30,377 nt of DNA from Thecamonas trahens ATCC 50062 (Eukaryota > Apusozoa > Apusomonadida > Apusomonadidae): positions 254,680-285,056 of the forward strand of contig NW_013657632.1 of the NCBI RefSeq assembly GCF_000142905.1. The letters run 5' to 3'. How positions within the stretch are numbered: the first letter of the stretch is position 1; each line of letters begins with the position of its first letter. Positions 1-13,534 of this stretch are shown here, one piece after another. The translations under genes and the position numbers were made by a program. Below the pieces are notes generated by a model that made no database searches, was not told the DNA's origin, and saw only the letters and a list, made by a program, of their open reading frames with translations.

Positions 1-568
1 TGCTCTGTTTTCCAGTGCTTGGTGTGGGCGATGGGTTTGTTTTATGGGGGGAAAGGTTGGGTACTTTTTGGTGGTTTGGGGGGGGGGGGGGAATTTGGTC
101 CTCCCTCCCCCCCCCCCCCAGGGTAAAGGGGCGGGGGGGGGGGGGGGGGGGGGGAGAGACGGGGAGATTATTGTTCCAGTTTGACGGTAAAGAGCACACA
201 GAATCGCACAGAAAGGACACTGAAACAAGACTTATGTTATGGATAGGTAATGGTACGGGTCGACGAAATGAAGCTCTTCTCCTTGCTCCCCATCTCCCTT
301 ATGAATCCCCCCCCCCTCCTCCCCCCCCCCCCTCCTCCTCCTCCAAGCCCCATACCCTGGCAACGGCAAACATGTACATCATCGTGTCTCTCGATCATCA
401 TCTCTCACATCCCTCCCGTACAATAGACTTCGTGCCAACTTCACGAGTACCCCACACCGTCATCCCCACTAACCGTGAAAAAAATGGTATTCTCAGTGGT
501 ATCTCGCCTGCGACGGTAGTACTCGTCGCACGCCTGCACCGTCCCCCTGTCCTCGGCGTCAGTCAAGC
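1..568. other. Gene-poor leader with long G and C homopolymer tracts
   Basis: No convincing gene is visible. The stretch holds an uninterrupted G run at 78-91, a C run at 107-119, a 22-base G run at 133-154, and C runs at 307-316 and 321-332. Open frames here are low-complexity translations of these tracts. It probably includes the promoter and 5' UTR of the receptor gene that starts at 569 or 596, but I see no specific promoter element that I could defend. Confidence 0.6.
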
Positions 569-3500
569 ATGCATGCCAAACTCGCTCAAAGGTGCATGGC
601 TGTAGTGTGGCTGGTGGCAGTCGTTGTGGCTGTGGTGGCTGTGGTGGTGGTCGTCGTCTGCCCACCTGCTGTGGTGGGGAATGACCTTGTCTACATTCGG
701 CCTTTGGAGATCGCAATATCGAGCCACGATACGCCCTATAATCCCTGGAAGGTGAAGGCGGCGGACATGGACAACGATGGCGATTTGGACATTATCACGG
801 CCTCGTACTCGAATATCTTATATGGCGGTGGTGTGAGAATTGACTCTAACAACTACAACGGCAGCTTCACCATGGTCTATTTTGATCCGCATCGCTTTCC
901 GCGCAGCGTCGACTGCGCCGACATGAACGGAGACGGCTGGACTGACATAGTGTTTGCCAGCTTCGACGATCTATTGCTGCGTCTCGCAGTGCCGGACAAG
1001 CCGTTCGAGTTTCATCCGATTGTCACCGTCCAGGCTGTGACCCAGTCTCAAGTCATCATCATTGCGGACATGAACAGTGACGGCTGGCCCGACATCGTCA
1101 CTTGGGAGAAGGTAGCAACTGAAGACGTGCTTGTCTTTCTCAACTTTCTCAACACGACTTCCACCTTTGACCGCCTTGTTCTCCGCAGCGATCCAGGCTT
1201 CACACCGCTCGTAGCGGACATTGCCGTCGACGACATGGACAGAGACGGGGCGTTGGATGTTGTCGTCACCACAAGCACCGCCGTCTACTGGATTCGCAAC
1301 ATGCATGGCAACGAAACAATGTTTTCTGACCCGATTTTGATCGGGAACTGCCCTCGAAACGTGTACTCGGTCGACGTAGGCGACGTGACCGGCGACGGCA
1401 TGCCCGACGTCGCTGCTATTAGCTACCAGGGCAACGTTGCTGTTGTTTTTGCCAACAACGGGAGCAGTTCGTTTGACGTTCTCGCGGAAGTCTCTGCGTA
1501 TCGCGGATTCACGATTGTGTTGGCCGACGTCAATCTGGACGGCAACGTCGACGTCACATACTCTTCTTATCTCGGCGACGCGGTCATGTGGTGCAACAAC
1601 CGGTTCGGCAACGGCACGTTTGACGACTGCGTCGGAAGCCAAGTCATTCTTTCCAATGTGCGCTCCCACACAGTTGCCGACATTGATGGCTACGGCATGC
1701 TCGACATTGTCGGACTCTCGCCGTCCCTGGGCACGTATTGGTTGCCTGCCACACCAGTCTATGGGCCGTTGTCATCGCTCGAGTCCAATGTCACCACACT
1801 CACCGGCTTTACCCACGAAGACACCGTGCTCAGCCTCGGGCTTCGCGACGTTGTCGGCGACCCGCTCAGCGGGCTTGTCTCTCCAGGTCTCGTCGACATC
1901 GGCCTCCGGTTTGGCGAGGAGATGTGGGAGGTGACCGACAAGTGGATAGTGCCTCGTGGCACGTACATTGATGGTCCTGCCCTGCAGTTTACTGTCAATG
2001 TCGCTGAGCCGGGCTCGTACACCATCACCATGTCGGTCTACGGCGAGCCTGTCGCCAACTCACCGTCTGTCTTTCTTGCAGCGCAGCTGTGTGAGCCTGG
2101 CGAGCACGTCAAGGACAACATTCTTTGCGTGCCGTGTGAGAAGGACACGTTTTCCGAGGAGTATGCCGTTGCGGCGTGCGAGCCGTGCCCTCTGCAAATG
2201 ACATCGCCGGCCGGCTCCGACTCGTACCTCAACTGCATCTGTACGCCGGGCTACTGGTTCGGTATCGCGCCGCGCGCCCCCGGGCGTTTGTGCGAGCTGT
2301 GCCCGGCCGGCGGTGTATGTGCCGGTGGTGATGCTGTCCCGGTTGCTGCCGAGGGCTTTTTCGAGGTCTCGCCCGGCTCTGCCCAGTTTGTCGAGTGCCC
2401 GCGGGAGGGCTCATGCGCCGGGGCCAACCGGTGCCAGTCGGGCTACACCGGGTACCTCTGCGCCACCTGCTCGTCCGGTTACTACTCTGCAACAGCAGTG
2501 CGATGCCGGGCGTGTCCAAAGCTGCCACTCATTCTGTTTGCATCAACATGTGCTGGCCTGGGCCTTGTCGCCGTCGTTGTCGCCATTATCATCTCGTGGT
2601 CGGTTGCCCGGTCGGTAGCCGCCACGCCGTCGTATGAGATGACAGCTGGGATGCTGGTCTCGGCCGAGCGCATCCGCCAGTTCCGCACCAACCTTGTGCC
2701 GACCTCAGTCTCGATGGTCCTTGTTGCCTTTCAGATTGTGGCCATGATCGCACAGCTTGACTTTTCTTGGACTCGCGAGTCGCAAGCCGTTCTGAACGCC
2801 TTTCTTGTTGTCAACATCGACACCTCGCTGTTTGCCTCCGAGTGCGCCGTCTCTACGTTTCACGCCAAGTACGTCATTTCTCTCCTCCTCCCGCTTGTTC
2901 TTCTCATCCTTGTCGCGGTCGTACTTGTTCTCCTGCGCGCTATGCCGCGTCTTATCTCGTTTGCGAGTCACTTGGTCCAGGTCCCGAACCGGGTCCTTGT
3001 CGACGCGGCCGTCTTTGTCACCTCGCCGCTGCTGTACATTCCTGTCTCGCGGGCGGCGCTAGTCCTCTTTGGCTGTGTCCGGCAGAGCAACGGCAAGTGG
3101 GTCCTCACCATCGACCGTGGCGTCGAGTGCTTCGACCAGGCCTGGTGGCGCGTGGCACCGTTTGGCCTCTTTGTCGTCGGCGTCTTTGTCATCGGCATTC
3201 CTGTGTACTTTGGACTCTCGCTCTTCAAGCACCGGACCTTGCTCTTTGAGGCGCACAACCTGGTGCGCTTTGGCCCGCTCCACCGACTGTATCGGCGCCA
3301 CTACTACTGGGGCGAGGTGGCAAATTTGGCCAAGCGGCTTGGACTCGTCATGGTCGCCGTCTTTCTCACCGGTGCGCAGCTGCTGCAGCTCGCCATCCTC
3401 GTCGTCATCCTCGTCATGTCTGTCGTCATCGTCTCACGGTACAGCCCGTACTACTACCCGCTGTACAACACTGTCGACCTTCGGCTGGGCTGCGCGGTGC

Positions 3501-3922
3501 TCGGCCTCGTTATGGTTGCTGTCGCCTCGTACTCTGAGCGACGCAACACTCGATTCCACCCTCACCTCCTCGCTGCTACCATTGTCTTTACTGTCGTCCT
3601 CCTTGCCGTCTCTCTCCACGCCATCTTTATCGACGTCCAGCATCTGTACAAGACTCGCCAGATAGACGGCTACGCTGTGTCTGAGCGCCAGCGTCACATG
3701 CGTGTTGTGCTTGAGACAGAGCTGCTCGACATGGAGGCATCTGCCGCTGTCCGCGCCGCCGCGGACGCCTTTCTCATGGCCATGGAGGCTGAGTCTGTTG
3801 CCAACGATGTTCTCCTGGGCGACATCAAGATGGACGAGATCGCCGTCAACCTTGACGATGCCGAAGCGACACCCGCCATGCGTGCTGCTGCCGACGATGC
3901 CCTGGCTGCTCTTGAAGCGTGA
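569..3922 (+). CDS. FG-GAP/VCBS-repeat, Cys-rich, multi-TM receptor-like protein
   Basis: Single-exon frame of 1117 aa. The N-terminus is a signal peptide with a long Val/Ala core. ATG 569 opens the frame, but the in-frame ATGG at 596 would give a more typical signal peptide. Seven Asp-rich calcium-binding loops of FG-GAP/VCBS type (D-x-D/N-x-D-G-x2-D) occur near residues 65, 117, 166, 221, 270, 319 and 370; the last is degenerate. Residues ~410-510 resemble a filamin-type Ig repeat. A Cys-rich stalk of GCC2/GCC3 (ephrin-receptor-like) type spans ~515-650. About eight to nine hydrophobic helices follow from ~653 to ~1045. The cytoplasmic tail has two related Ala-rich helices. The fold implies a plasma-membrane sensor or adhesion protein; the ligand is unknown. 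The tail region is related to that of the LRR protein at 13535-17284. Confidence 0.85.
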   Translation: MHAKLAQRCMAVVWLVAVVVAVVAVVVVVVCPPAVVGNDLVYIRPLEIAISSHDTPYNPWKVKAADMDNDGDLDIITASYSNILYGGGVRIDSNNYNGSFTMVYFDPHRFPRSVDCADMNGDGWTDIVFASFDDLLLRLAVPDKPFEFHPIVTVQAVTQSQVIIIADMNSDGWPDIVTWEKVATEDVLVFLNFLNTTSTFDRLVLRSDPGFTPLVADIAVDDMDRDGALDVVVTTSTAVYWIRNMHGNETMFSDPILIGNCPRNVYSVDVGDVTGDGMPDVAAISYQGNVAVVFANNGSSSFDVLAEVSAYRGFTIVLADVNLDGNVDVTYSSYLGDAVMWCNNRFGNGTFDDCVGSQVILSNVRSHTVADIDGYGMLDIVGLSPSLGTYWLPATPVYGPLSSLESNVTTLTGFTHEDTVLSLGLRDVVGDPLSGLVSPGLVDIGLRFGEEMWEVTDKWIVPRGTYIDGPALQFTVNVAEPGSYTITMSVYGEPVANSPSVFLAAQLCEPGEHVKDNILCVPCEKDTFSEEYAVAACEPCPLQMTSPAGSDSYLNCICTPGYWFGIAPRAPGRLCELCPAGGVCAGGDAVPVAAEGFFEVSPGSAQFVECPREGSCAGANRCQSGYTGYLCATCSSGYYSATAVRCRACPKLPLILFASTCAGLGLVAVVVAIIISWSVARSVAATPSYEMTAGMLVSAERIRQFRTNLVPTSVSMVLVAFQIVAMIAQLDFSWTRESQAVLNAFLVVNIDTSLFASECAVSTFHAKYVISLLLPLVLLILVAVVLVLLRAMPRLISFASHLVQVPNRVLVDAAVFVTSPLLYIPVSRAALVLFGCVRQSNGKWVLTIDRGVECFDQAWWRVAPFGLFVVGVFVIGIPVYFGLSLFKHRTLLFEAHNLVRFGPLHRLYRRHYYWGEVANLAKRLGLVMVAVFLTGAQLLQLAILVVILVMSVVIVSRYSPYYYPLYNTVDLRLGCAVLGLVMVAVASYSERRNTRFHPHLLAATIVFTVVLLAVSLHAIFIDVQHLYKTRQIDGYAVSERQRHMRVVLETELLDMEASAAVRAAADAFLMAMEAESVANDVLLGDIKMDEIAVNLDDAEATPAMRAAADDALAALEA

Positions 3923-4140
3923 ACCCATTGTAAAACCTGATGTGGCGTGGCGGGTGAGTGACATGGAGCAACGCGAGGAGTGGCATCCGCGCGAGTGGCA
4001 TCCGCGCGAGCGTCGGCTGGGCGAACATACACCACCACAACTTGGTTCAAGAACAACGCACTTCTGCCCGGCGGCAAGGACACAGCTCTCCCATTCACCT
4101 CGCTTCCGCAGCCCTCCTCCCTCCTCCCCACACACTAGGC

Positions 4141-6556
<2,416 letters not shown>

Positions 6557-7012
6557 TCGCGGCGTAGCCGAGCCTTCGACGCTTCGATGGTTTATCCGCA
6601 GCCATCACCATCACGCTGGAGTCAGGTAGGCTGGCAAGCAGCGGCTGTCTTGGGCCACCATCGCAAAGACTGCCGACCACAACGAGCCACCCAGCAGGAC
6701 AGCAAACGCGATCAACCATACCCAGCCCATGCACCCCGCTCACTACGCCAGGGCAAACAAAAAAGATGAACCTCTTGGACAAGTCCAGTATTTTTCTCCA
6801 TATTGACGGCAATGTGTGTGCGTTTGATGAGGGGAGGGCAGGGAATGGGCCCGGAAAAAAGGCCCGAAAAAGTTCCCCGTCGCCTTTCCCCTCCTGTAGA
6901 TTCTTCGCTGGCCACCGCTCTCGCACCCTCTGCCCCCCCTTGGCGACCGGCCCTACCCTCACTACTGCACGAGTCTGGCAAGCGACGACACTGTAGTACG
7001 CCTTTGGACACC
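6557..7012. other. Intergenic region between two plus-strand genes
   Basis: 456 bp between the katanin-like stop and the ATG at 7013. An open frame continues upstream of 7013 in the same phase, but its codons look unlike the neighbouring coding sequence. I see no RNA gene, repeat or clear regulatory site. It presumably holds the 3' UTR of one gene and the promoter of the next. Confidence 0.5.
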
Positions 7013-8163
7013 ATGGACATCTTCCCCGCCCCTAGTATTTTCCGCGCCTTCCGTAAGCCTGCCCATGGCCCTGTGACTGCCGTCTCGGTCGGTGGCGGCA
7101 GCGCGTCGTCGCCGTCGCCGGCTGCTGCCGCTGCGGCAGCTGCCAAGGCCGGCCTCCCGCTCCGCCCGCTGCTGGGCGAAGCAGGCAGCGGCGGGTGCAA
7201 GGATGGGACGGCTGGCGAGGCTCTGCTCCGACCGGGCTGCCCTGAGACTGCCCCACCGCAGGCACTGGCGCTTGCCGTGGGCCGGCCCGGCTGCCGCCTC
7301 GGCTCGCCGCCGCCGCCGTCGCGACCGTCGTCGGTTTTTTCGCCCAGCGCTTCGCCGCGGGCGACCTCTCCCGGTGCATCGGCGGCACCGCGTCCGGCAC
7401 GGACTATCTCGCGGGTTCCTTCGGCGTCGCTGCGAGACGCCCGCGGCATGTCTGGTCCTCTGGGCACGCTTTCTGTCGCCACATCTGCAGCGCCGATGCC
7501 GGCGGCTGCTGGCGGCGTGTCGGCCGCACCGACGCCGTCGGCTGGCGGGATGCCGCTGCTGGCCTCGCTGCCGGCGATGCCGCTGGCGACCACGTCGCTG
7601 GCAACCACGCCGCGCCCGTCGACGCCGGCTCCGATGGCGGTCGCCGCCTTGGCTGCCGCTGAGCCTGCTGCCTCTGCTGCTGTCTCACTGATGGACCGGC
7701 TCGAGGCGCAGCGCGTCCGCATCGAAGCCGAGAACGCCGAGCTCAACTCGGAGGTGGAGGATCTGACTCGACTGCTCGAGCTTCAGGAGGCTGCACGCGA
7801 CTCGCAGGAGACGCGACTGTCGCAGCTCTCGTCAGCGTCGCGGGCGCGGTCGGAGCTGCGCAGTGACGGCGTGACTGCGCCGCCGCCGGTCGAGATGGGC
7901 TCGCGCAAGCGGCGCCGGGCGCTTTTGAGTGCCAGAACGAGTGCGATGACTCGCCTTGCGCGTCTCCAAGCCAGCTCGCGTCGGCAGACACCCCACTGAC
8001 CGCCATGGCGCTCGCCGCCAAGCTCCGTGCCGCCTCGGACGCTCTCTGGGTCGACGTCTTCAATGGCACGACCAAGCCGTTTGCCGAGCGCGGCTCGGTC
8101 TGCGTCTTTATCGACTCGCCGCCGCACAAGCGCCACAAGCCGCTGCCGTCACCACTCCGATGA
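7013..8163 (+). CDS. Unrecognised Ala/Pro/Ser-rich coiled-coil protein, one frame break
   Basis: The start is the ATG in a strong context (caccATGG) at 7013. The first ~220 residues are low-complexity Ala/Pro/Ser/Gly. A heptad-like coiled coil starts with MDRLEAQRVRIEAEN and runs to about 7850. In the uncorrected sequence the frame ends at the TGA at 7997-7999. At TTTT 7923-7926, however, a move to the -1 frame continues coding-like sequence through an internal ATG at 8005 to the TGA at 8161-8163, ending in KRHKPLPSPLR. The continuation has the same C/G third-position bias as neighbouring genes, so I take the full product as ~383 aa with one missing T. No family is recognised. It is convergent with RPS2, with 225 bp between stops. 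Confidence 0.6.
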
Positions 8164-8388
8164 GCCGCGTGCACACGATCACGCGTCGTGGCATGTGTGG
8201 ACTTTGCAGCGGTGAGGCGGTTGTTGGCGCTGCGGTATGTAGCGCCCCCTCCTCGCCGCCGGCCTCTCCGGTATGGTGGCGATGTTCAAGTGAACGACGA
8301 TGATGTTTCGCAAGAGATGCAGATTGCCAGCAGCAACAGGTGTGTGGAAAGGGAGAGAGGGAACAATGACAAAGGCTCAAAGAGGGCT

Positions 8389-9461
8389 TTAGCGGCGCTC
8401 GTCCTGCTGGACACGCTTGGCCTTGACCGGGCGCGAGAGGAAGTCCGAGAACTCGTCAAACGGCACAGCGGTAAAGTAGGTCGGGGCCCAGAGCTCCGGG
8501 GTGAGGACACCGTAGGTCTTGGTGACGGCCGAGAAGGTGGCCTTGAGGAAGTTGCCCATGGTCGCGGTCTGGCCGGACGACGAGGTGTAGACATCCTTGA
8601 CACCCGCCATCTGGAGAAGCTTCTTGGGCGCGCGGGCGGCGACGACGCCGGTACCACGCGGGGCCGGGATGAGACGAACACGGACGGAACCGCACTTGCC
8701 GGTGACCTTGACGGGCACGGTGTGGGGCTGGCCCATAGTGGAACCCCAGTAGCCACGGCGGATCGGGAGGACGTTGAGCTTGGCCTGGATGAGGGCACCG
8801 CGAATGGCGAGGGCAACCTCCTTGGAGCACTTGACGCCAAGGCCGAGGTGGCCGTTCGAGTCACCGACAAGGACAAAGGCCTTGAAGCGGGTGCGCTGAC
8901 CGGCGGTGGTCTGCTTCTGGACGGGCTTGATCTGCATGACCTCGTCCTTGAGCGCCGAGCCGAGGAAGCGGTCGACGATCTCGGCCTCCTTGATCGGGAT
9001 GGAGAAGAGGTAGATGTCCTCAATCGAGTTGATCTTGCCAGCCTTCACCAGACGGCCGAGCTTGGTCACGGGAACCCACTCGGTCTTGTCGCGGTCGCCA
9101 CGGCGGCCACCACGGCCACGGCCACGGCCACGGCCACGGCCGCGCTCGCCGAAGCCACCACGGAAGCCACCTACATTCGCTCGTCAGAGAGAAAGAGAGT
9201 GAGTGTATGTGGGGGGGAGGGGGGGGGAGGGGGGGGGGGGCGGTGCGAGTCGCAAATCATACAAAATCATCACATCCGTCTGGGAGAAGGAGGGTAGGAG
9301 CTAGGAAGGTGGTGGTGGGCATTGCAGATGGGGAGGGGGGTGGGGGGGGGGGGGGGAGAATAGAGGGTATGCAGGGGAGGGCGGGTAGTGGAATTGTGGG
9401 TGCTCGGGAGGTACGTACCCTCACCACCAGCGGGGGCCGGAGCGTTGTTGTTGTCAGCCAT
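8389..9461 (-). CDS. RPS2: 40S ribosomal protein S2 (uS5), two exons
   Basis: Component of the small ribosomal subunit that helps form the mRNA entry channel and contributes to decoding accuracy. The gene is complement(join(8389..9170,9419..9461)), 274 aa, close to the usual length. Exon 1 encodes a short N-terminus starting [14 protein letters not shown]. Exon 2 begins with a Gly/Arg (FRGG, RGRG) tract typical of eukaryotic S2, a likely target of arginine methylation. The S5 N-terminal and C-terminal domains follow, with [50 protein letters not shown] and [15 protein letters not shown]. Splicing joins G|GT to restore Gly. The upstream neighbour on the same strand is the helicase gene, whose stop at 9664 leaves only ~200 bp for the RPS2 promoter. 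Confidence 0.96.
9171..9418 (-). other. Spliceosomal intron of RPS2
   Basis: 248 bp, phase 1. The donor on the sense strand is GTACGT and the acceptor is TAG. The intron carries long C tracts on the sense strand (9219-9227, 9229-9240 and 9342-9356 on the plus strand as G) and a CT-rich stretch just before the acceptor. Removing it restores the conserved S2 N-terminus exactly. Confidence 0.93.
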
Positions 9462-9560
9462 TGTTTGTCCTTTTTGCTAAAAGCCGTAAAGTGTGCTTTG
9501 GAATCAATGGTTGCCTTCCGTTCATTGTTCAACCATGGTCAATGACTGTCATTCGCATTG

Positions 9561-9600
9561 GTTGGTCGGTTGGTCGGTTGGTCGGTTGGTCGGTTGGTCG
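9561..9600. repeat. Five tandem copies of an 8-bp unit
   Basis: Five exact copies of GTTGGTCG, followed by a G/T-rich run to about 9640. The array lies between the helicase stop codon (9664, minus strand) and the RPS2 start (9461, minus strand). It therefore sits in the short RPS2 upstream region or the helicase 3' flank. Confidence 0.9.
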
Positions 9601-9663
9601 ACGGGTTGGGTGGGTGGGTGGTGGTGGCATGCTGCTGGTTGTCTGCTGCCGGTTGGCCGATGG

Positions 9664-12600
9664 CTACAATCGGCCACGTTTGCGCTTCTTGGCGGCGGCT
9701 GCCGATTGCATGTGGACAGCGGCGATGAGGTCGGCGGTCGATGGGAGCTTGTCCTTCTTCTTCTTCTTCTTCTTCTTCTTGGCCTTGTCCTTGCCTTTCA
9801 CCCCGGTCTCGAGCAGCGGAGCGGCAGAAGACGGCGGCGGCGGGGCGGAAGAGGGCGGCGGCGGCGGAGCGATCCCACCTGTGGGAGTCGGTGCCGAGTG
9901 GCGGCGCTGTGAGACGACACCAATGGCGACCGACGCGGCGCGTGACCGCGGCGGGGCGGATACGGCCGACGACGGTGCGCGCGAGAGGGCGCGCGAGAGC
10001 CGCATCTCCTCCTCCATGTCGGCCTTGCGCGAGGCGAGCTCACGTGCGCGCGAGGCGCGCGAGCCGATGCCATCTTTGACGGCGTAGAACGCCGAGCCAA
10101 ACTCGGCGAGCCAGTGCGGATCGACGGCGGTCACCACCCGCATGTACTCCTTCGAGGTGAGGACGAGTTCGTGGTAGACGACGTAGTCGGCCGAGTAGCC
10201 GAGCCCGATGAGCGCCGACGACGGATGTAGGTGGCACGGCATGGCAGTGAGGAGATTGACATATTCGTCGATGCCCTTGATCCGGGCCGCCTTTTCAAAC
10301 ATGGCGCCGGCGATGGTCTTGCGGACCACATCCCAGTCAGAGCCACACGAGATGACCGGCAGCCGCTGCGACTTCATGATGTCCAGCAGCTGGGCGCGGA
10401 CTTCGCGGACCCGGATGAGGGCCTTCATCTGCACAAAGTGCTTGGTGCACCATGCACTCGAGCACTTGTTCGCTGTCCACTGCTGGTAGACGTGGAGGAG
10501 GGTGAGATGGTCCGACTCGGCGACGTTGAACTTTTCGCGCGCCGCGTTGGCCTCGGTCTCGCGCGACTTGGGCCGCGCAAACACGTTGGGCACCGAGAGC
10601 ATGGCAGTGATGATGACCACTTCAGCCGAGCACCCCAGCTCTGCCGAGAGCACAAGCATCTTGGAGAGCTGCGGATCGAGCGGAAACTCGACCATGAGCC
10701 GCCCAGTCGCCGTCAGCTCACCCACGTTGTCGAGCGCGCCAAGGACCCAGAGCTGGTACATCGACGAGAGAATGGTGTCCTCCGGCGGCGGATCCATAAA
10801 GTTAAATTGCATCAGCTCGTCAACGCCGAGCGACTTGAGCAAGAGCACCACGTTGCCGAGATTGGTCCGCTGGATCTCGGGAATGCCAGTCGACAGCATC
10901 TCGAGCTCGTACTGCGACCGGGTGTAGAGCCGATACGCCGTGCCCGGCCCGGTTCGCCCGGCACGCCCCGACCGCTGGTTCGCGTTGGCTTGCGAGATTG
11001 GCGTGACCAGCAGCGCATCCATGCCGATTCGCGGGTTGAACGCCTTGGTCTTGCAGTAGCCACAGTCGACAACATAAACAATGCCGTCGACCGTCAGCGA
11101 GGTCTCGGCAATGTTTGTTGCCACCACGCATTTGCGGAAGCCCGGCGGCGCTGCCTCGAACACCCGCGACTGCATGTCCGCAGGGAGCTGCGAGTAGATG
11201 GGCAGCATGAGGAGCGGCGCCGGCGTGTCGAGCTCGTCAAGCTTCTCCATCGCCAGCTGGCAAACGGCTTCCACCTCGGCTTGTCCCGTCATAAACACCA
11301 GGATGTCGCCGACAGGCTGCGAGAGGTGGATCCGCAGAATCTGGTTGACGGCCGCGTCAACGTAGTCCTCCTGTACTGTTTTGGAGAAGAGGACGTCGAC
11401 CGGATACGTCCGCCCAGGAATGGAAAAGATGGGCACGCCACCAAAGAACGCAGAGAACTTGTCGGCGTCCATCGTTGCAGACGTCACAATGACTTTGAGA
11501 TCCAGCCGCTGCGCGAGAACCCGGTGGAGGAGGCCGAACAGGACGTCGGTGTTGAGCGACCGCTCGTGCGCCTCATCAAGCACCAGGACCGAGTATCCGT
11601 CGAGCGCCGAGTCGCGCAGCGACTCGCGAAGCAGCATGCCGTCGGTCATGTACTTGATCCGTGTCGTCGGCGATGTCATGTCCTCGAACCGGATCGAGTA
11701 CCCAACCTCGGCGCCAAGCGGGACGCCGACCTCTTCGGCCACACGCTTTGCCACAGACATGGCTGCCACTCGCCGCGGCTGGGTGCACCCGATCTTGAGA
11801 CCGCCTGCGGCATACCCGTCCTCGTACAGATACTGCGGAAGCTGAGCGTTTTGCCGGACCCGGTCTCGCCGATGATGACAACGACCCGGTTCTCGCGGAT
11901 GACCTGGAGCAGCTTGTCGCGGACGGTGTAGATCGGCAGCGACTTGCGGGTAGCAGCCAGACTCTCCGACGCCGTCGCCCGCTCACCGGCTGTTGATGTC
12001 TTGCCTGCGCCGTACTGTGATGCGGCGCGGGTGTCGCCCGACTGGGCGGCGGCCTCGAGCGCGGACTCCTCGGCCCGCTTCTGCGCGCGGAGCTGGCGCT
12101 GAATCGCCGACAGCCGTGCGTCGTCCTGCGCGTTCTCTTCCGCCGCCGAGACCCGCATCAGCTTCCCGAGCTGGGTCCCGGCAAGCTTCCAGTATTGGCC
12201 CTCGGCCTTCAGTCGCTCTGCGCGGGCTCGGAACTCGCGGAGCGCCGCCGAGCCCTTGCGCGCAATGACAGCCATGTCCGACGTCGGATCCTTAACACAC
12301 GACACCATGGAGCTCTGCTTGGTGTACTTGATGCGGCCGTCGAGGAACGGCGGGACCGAGAGCGTGACAAGCATGTGGACCCGGAGGTGCGACTCATCGT
12401 CGTCGCCGGCCAGCAGCGTCCGCACCTTGCGCACGCCCTTGACTCCCGACGACGCCATCCGGTCGCGCTCCCACTTGTCGAGCGCCGAGGTGTACGCAGC
12501 TTGCTTGGCCGTCAGCGACCCAACTTGCTGCTTGGCGAGGTGTGCGCCCGCCTCCATCCGCGCCTCGGGCGCCGCCTCTGCCGCTACGACCCACGGGTCC

Positions 12601-13186
12601 GCGTCGGGGTCATACACTCCGCCATCGTCGTTGTACCACTCGCGGTCGCCCTCGCGCTCAAGTACCTCAGCCTCGACGTCTTCCATCGACGCCGCTGGCG
12701 CCGGCGCGCTGCTTGCCGCGCTCCTTGGCCTGATCCTGCTCGCGTCGCCACGACTCCCACGCTGCTCATTGCCAAACGATAGCAACCGCGCATCCGCAGG
12801 CGCCACGCCGCTCTTGGCCCGCTTCCGCTCGCCTGCTGCACCTCCCTCCGGACTGCGGCGTCGTTTGAGGCCCATCCCGGCTGGCTGGCGGCGGCTGCCC
12901 TGACCAATCTCGTCAAGCATCTCCTGGGCGGTCTCGGTGGAGACCTTGCCAAACTCGGACAGACCTACGCGAGCACACCCGGATGAGCACCATGCCTTTT
13001 TCCTCTCCTCCTCCCCTTCTTCCCTCCTCCCACACCCGTCAACGTACGTGCTACCAGGTCGTCCGCCGAGGAGGCAGCCCGTGCGGCGGCGAGAGCAGCG
13101 GCGCCAACACGAGCGTCTGTCGTCGGCATGTTGAGCTCATTACCCATCCACAAGGCAAACGTCTCTGCCACTCGCTCATCGCCCAT
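9664..13186 (-). CDS. DHX16: DEAH-box RNA helicase, DHX16/Prp2 type, one frame break
   Basis: Prp2/DHX16 is the spliceosomal ATPase that remodels the activated spliceosome before the first transesterification step. Exon 1 (13186..13048) encodes [18 protein letters not shown] and onward, resembling the DHX16 N-terminal helical domain. Exon 2 starts at 12964. In order come a charged linker, Walker A GETGSGKT (~11860), the DEAH box (~11574), [41 protein letters not shown], then the HA2/ratchet and OB regions, ending near [18 protein letters not shown]. The tail is Ser/Pro-rich with a poly-Lys run. Coding shifts by one base right after Walker A (~11845-11852), where the expected Thr-Gln-Leu-Pro stretch resumes in the -1 frame. 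One missing base gives ~1146 aa. ATG 13186 is chosen because the upstream in-frame start is GTG. Confidence 0.9.
12965..13047 (-). other. Spliceosomal intron of the DHX16-like gene
   Basis: 83 bp, phase 1. The donor is GTACGT and the acceptor is TAG. The sense strand is purine-rich with no good polypyrimidine tract. Splicing gives LVA-R-LSEFGKV in a continuous frame, whereas the unspliced frame ends at a stop within the intron/exon 2 junction. Confidence 0.85.
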
Positions 13187-13534
13187 CTTCCCACTCCTCT
13201 CCACACTGTTGTGTTGAGCAGCACCAGTCAGCGCGCGTCAAGTGTCCAACAACCAGCCCCTAGGGCTACCACTATGATCGGGAGCGGTCATTGAGTCGAC
13301 CGAGTCGCTGCCGAGTCGCCGCCGAGTCGCCGCCGAGCCGTCGCCCAGCCGTCGCCGAGCCGTCGCTCACGCCAATCACCGACCGACTCGATCCTCTCAC
13401 GTGACCGACCGACGACGGGCGCCGACGACGATGACGACGACCACAACGACGACGACGACCACGACTCATCCCACCTCCACTCCCCCCCGCCCCACCTTCC
13501 CCCACCCCACCCCACCCCTCGCCCGCCCTCTACC
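13187..13534. other. Divergent intergenic region with degenerate GC-rich direct repeats
   Basis: 348 bp between the divergent helicase and LRR receptor genes, so it must hold both promoters. From 13295 to 13375 there are degenerate direct copies of a ~10-base CCGAGTCGCC / CCGAGCCGTCGCC unit. From ~13410 to ~13465 there is a GAC/CGA trinucleotide-rich stretch, then a C-rich tract up to the LRR gene start. No specific binding site is recognised. Confidence 0.6.

Noticed and set aside
8188-9297. 369-codon plus-strand frame over RPS2
   Set aside because: It is antisense to RPS2, including its intron, and has no recognisable domain.
10231-11931. 566-codon plus-strand frame opposite the helicase
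   Set aside because: It is antisense to a strongly conserved DEAH helicase; GC-rich codon bias keeps the complementary frame open.
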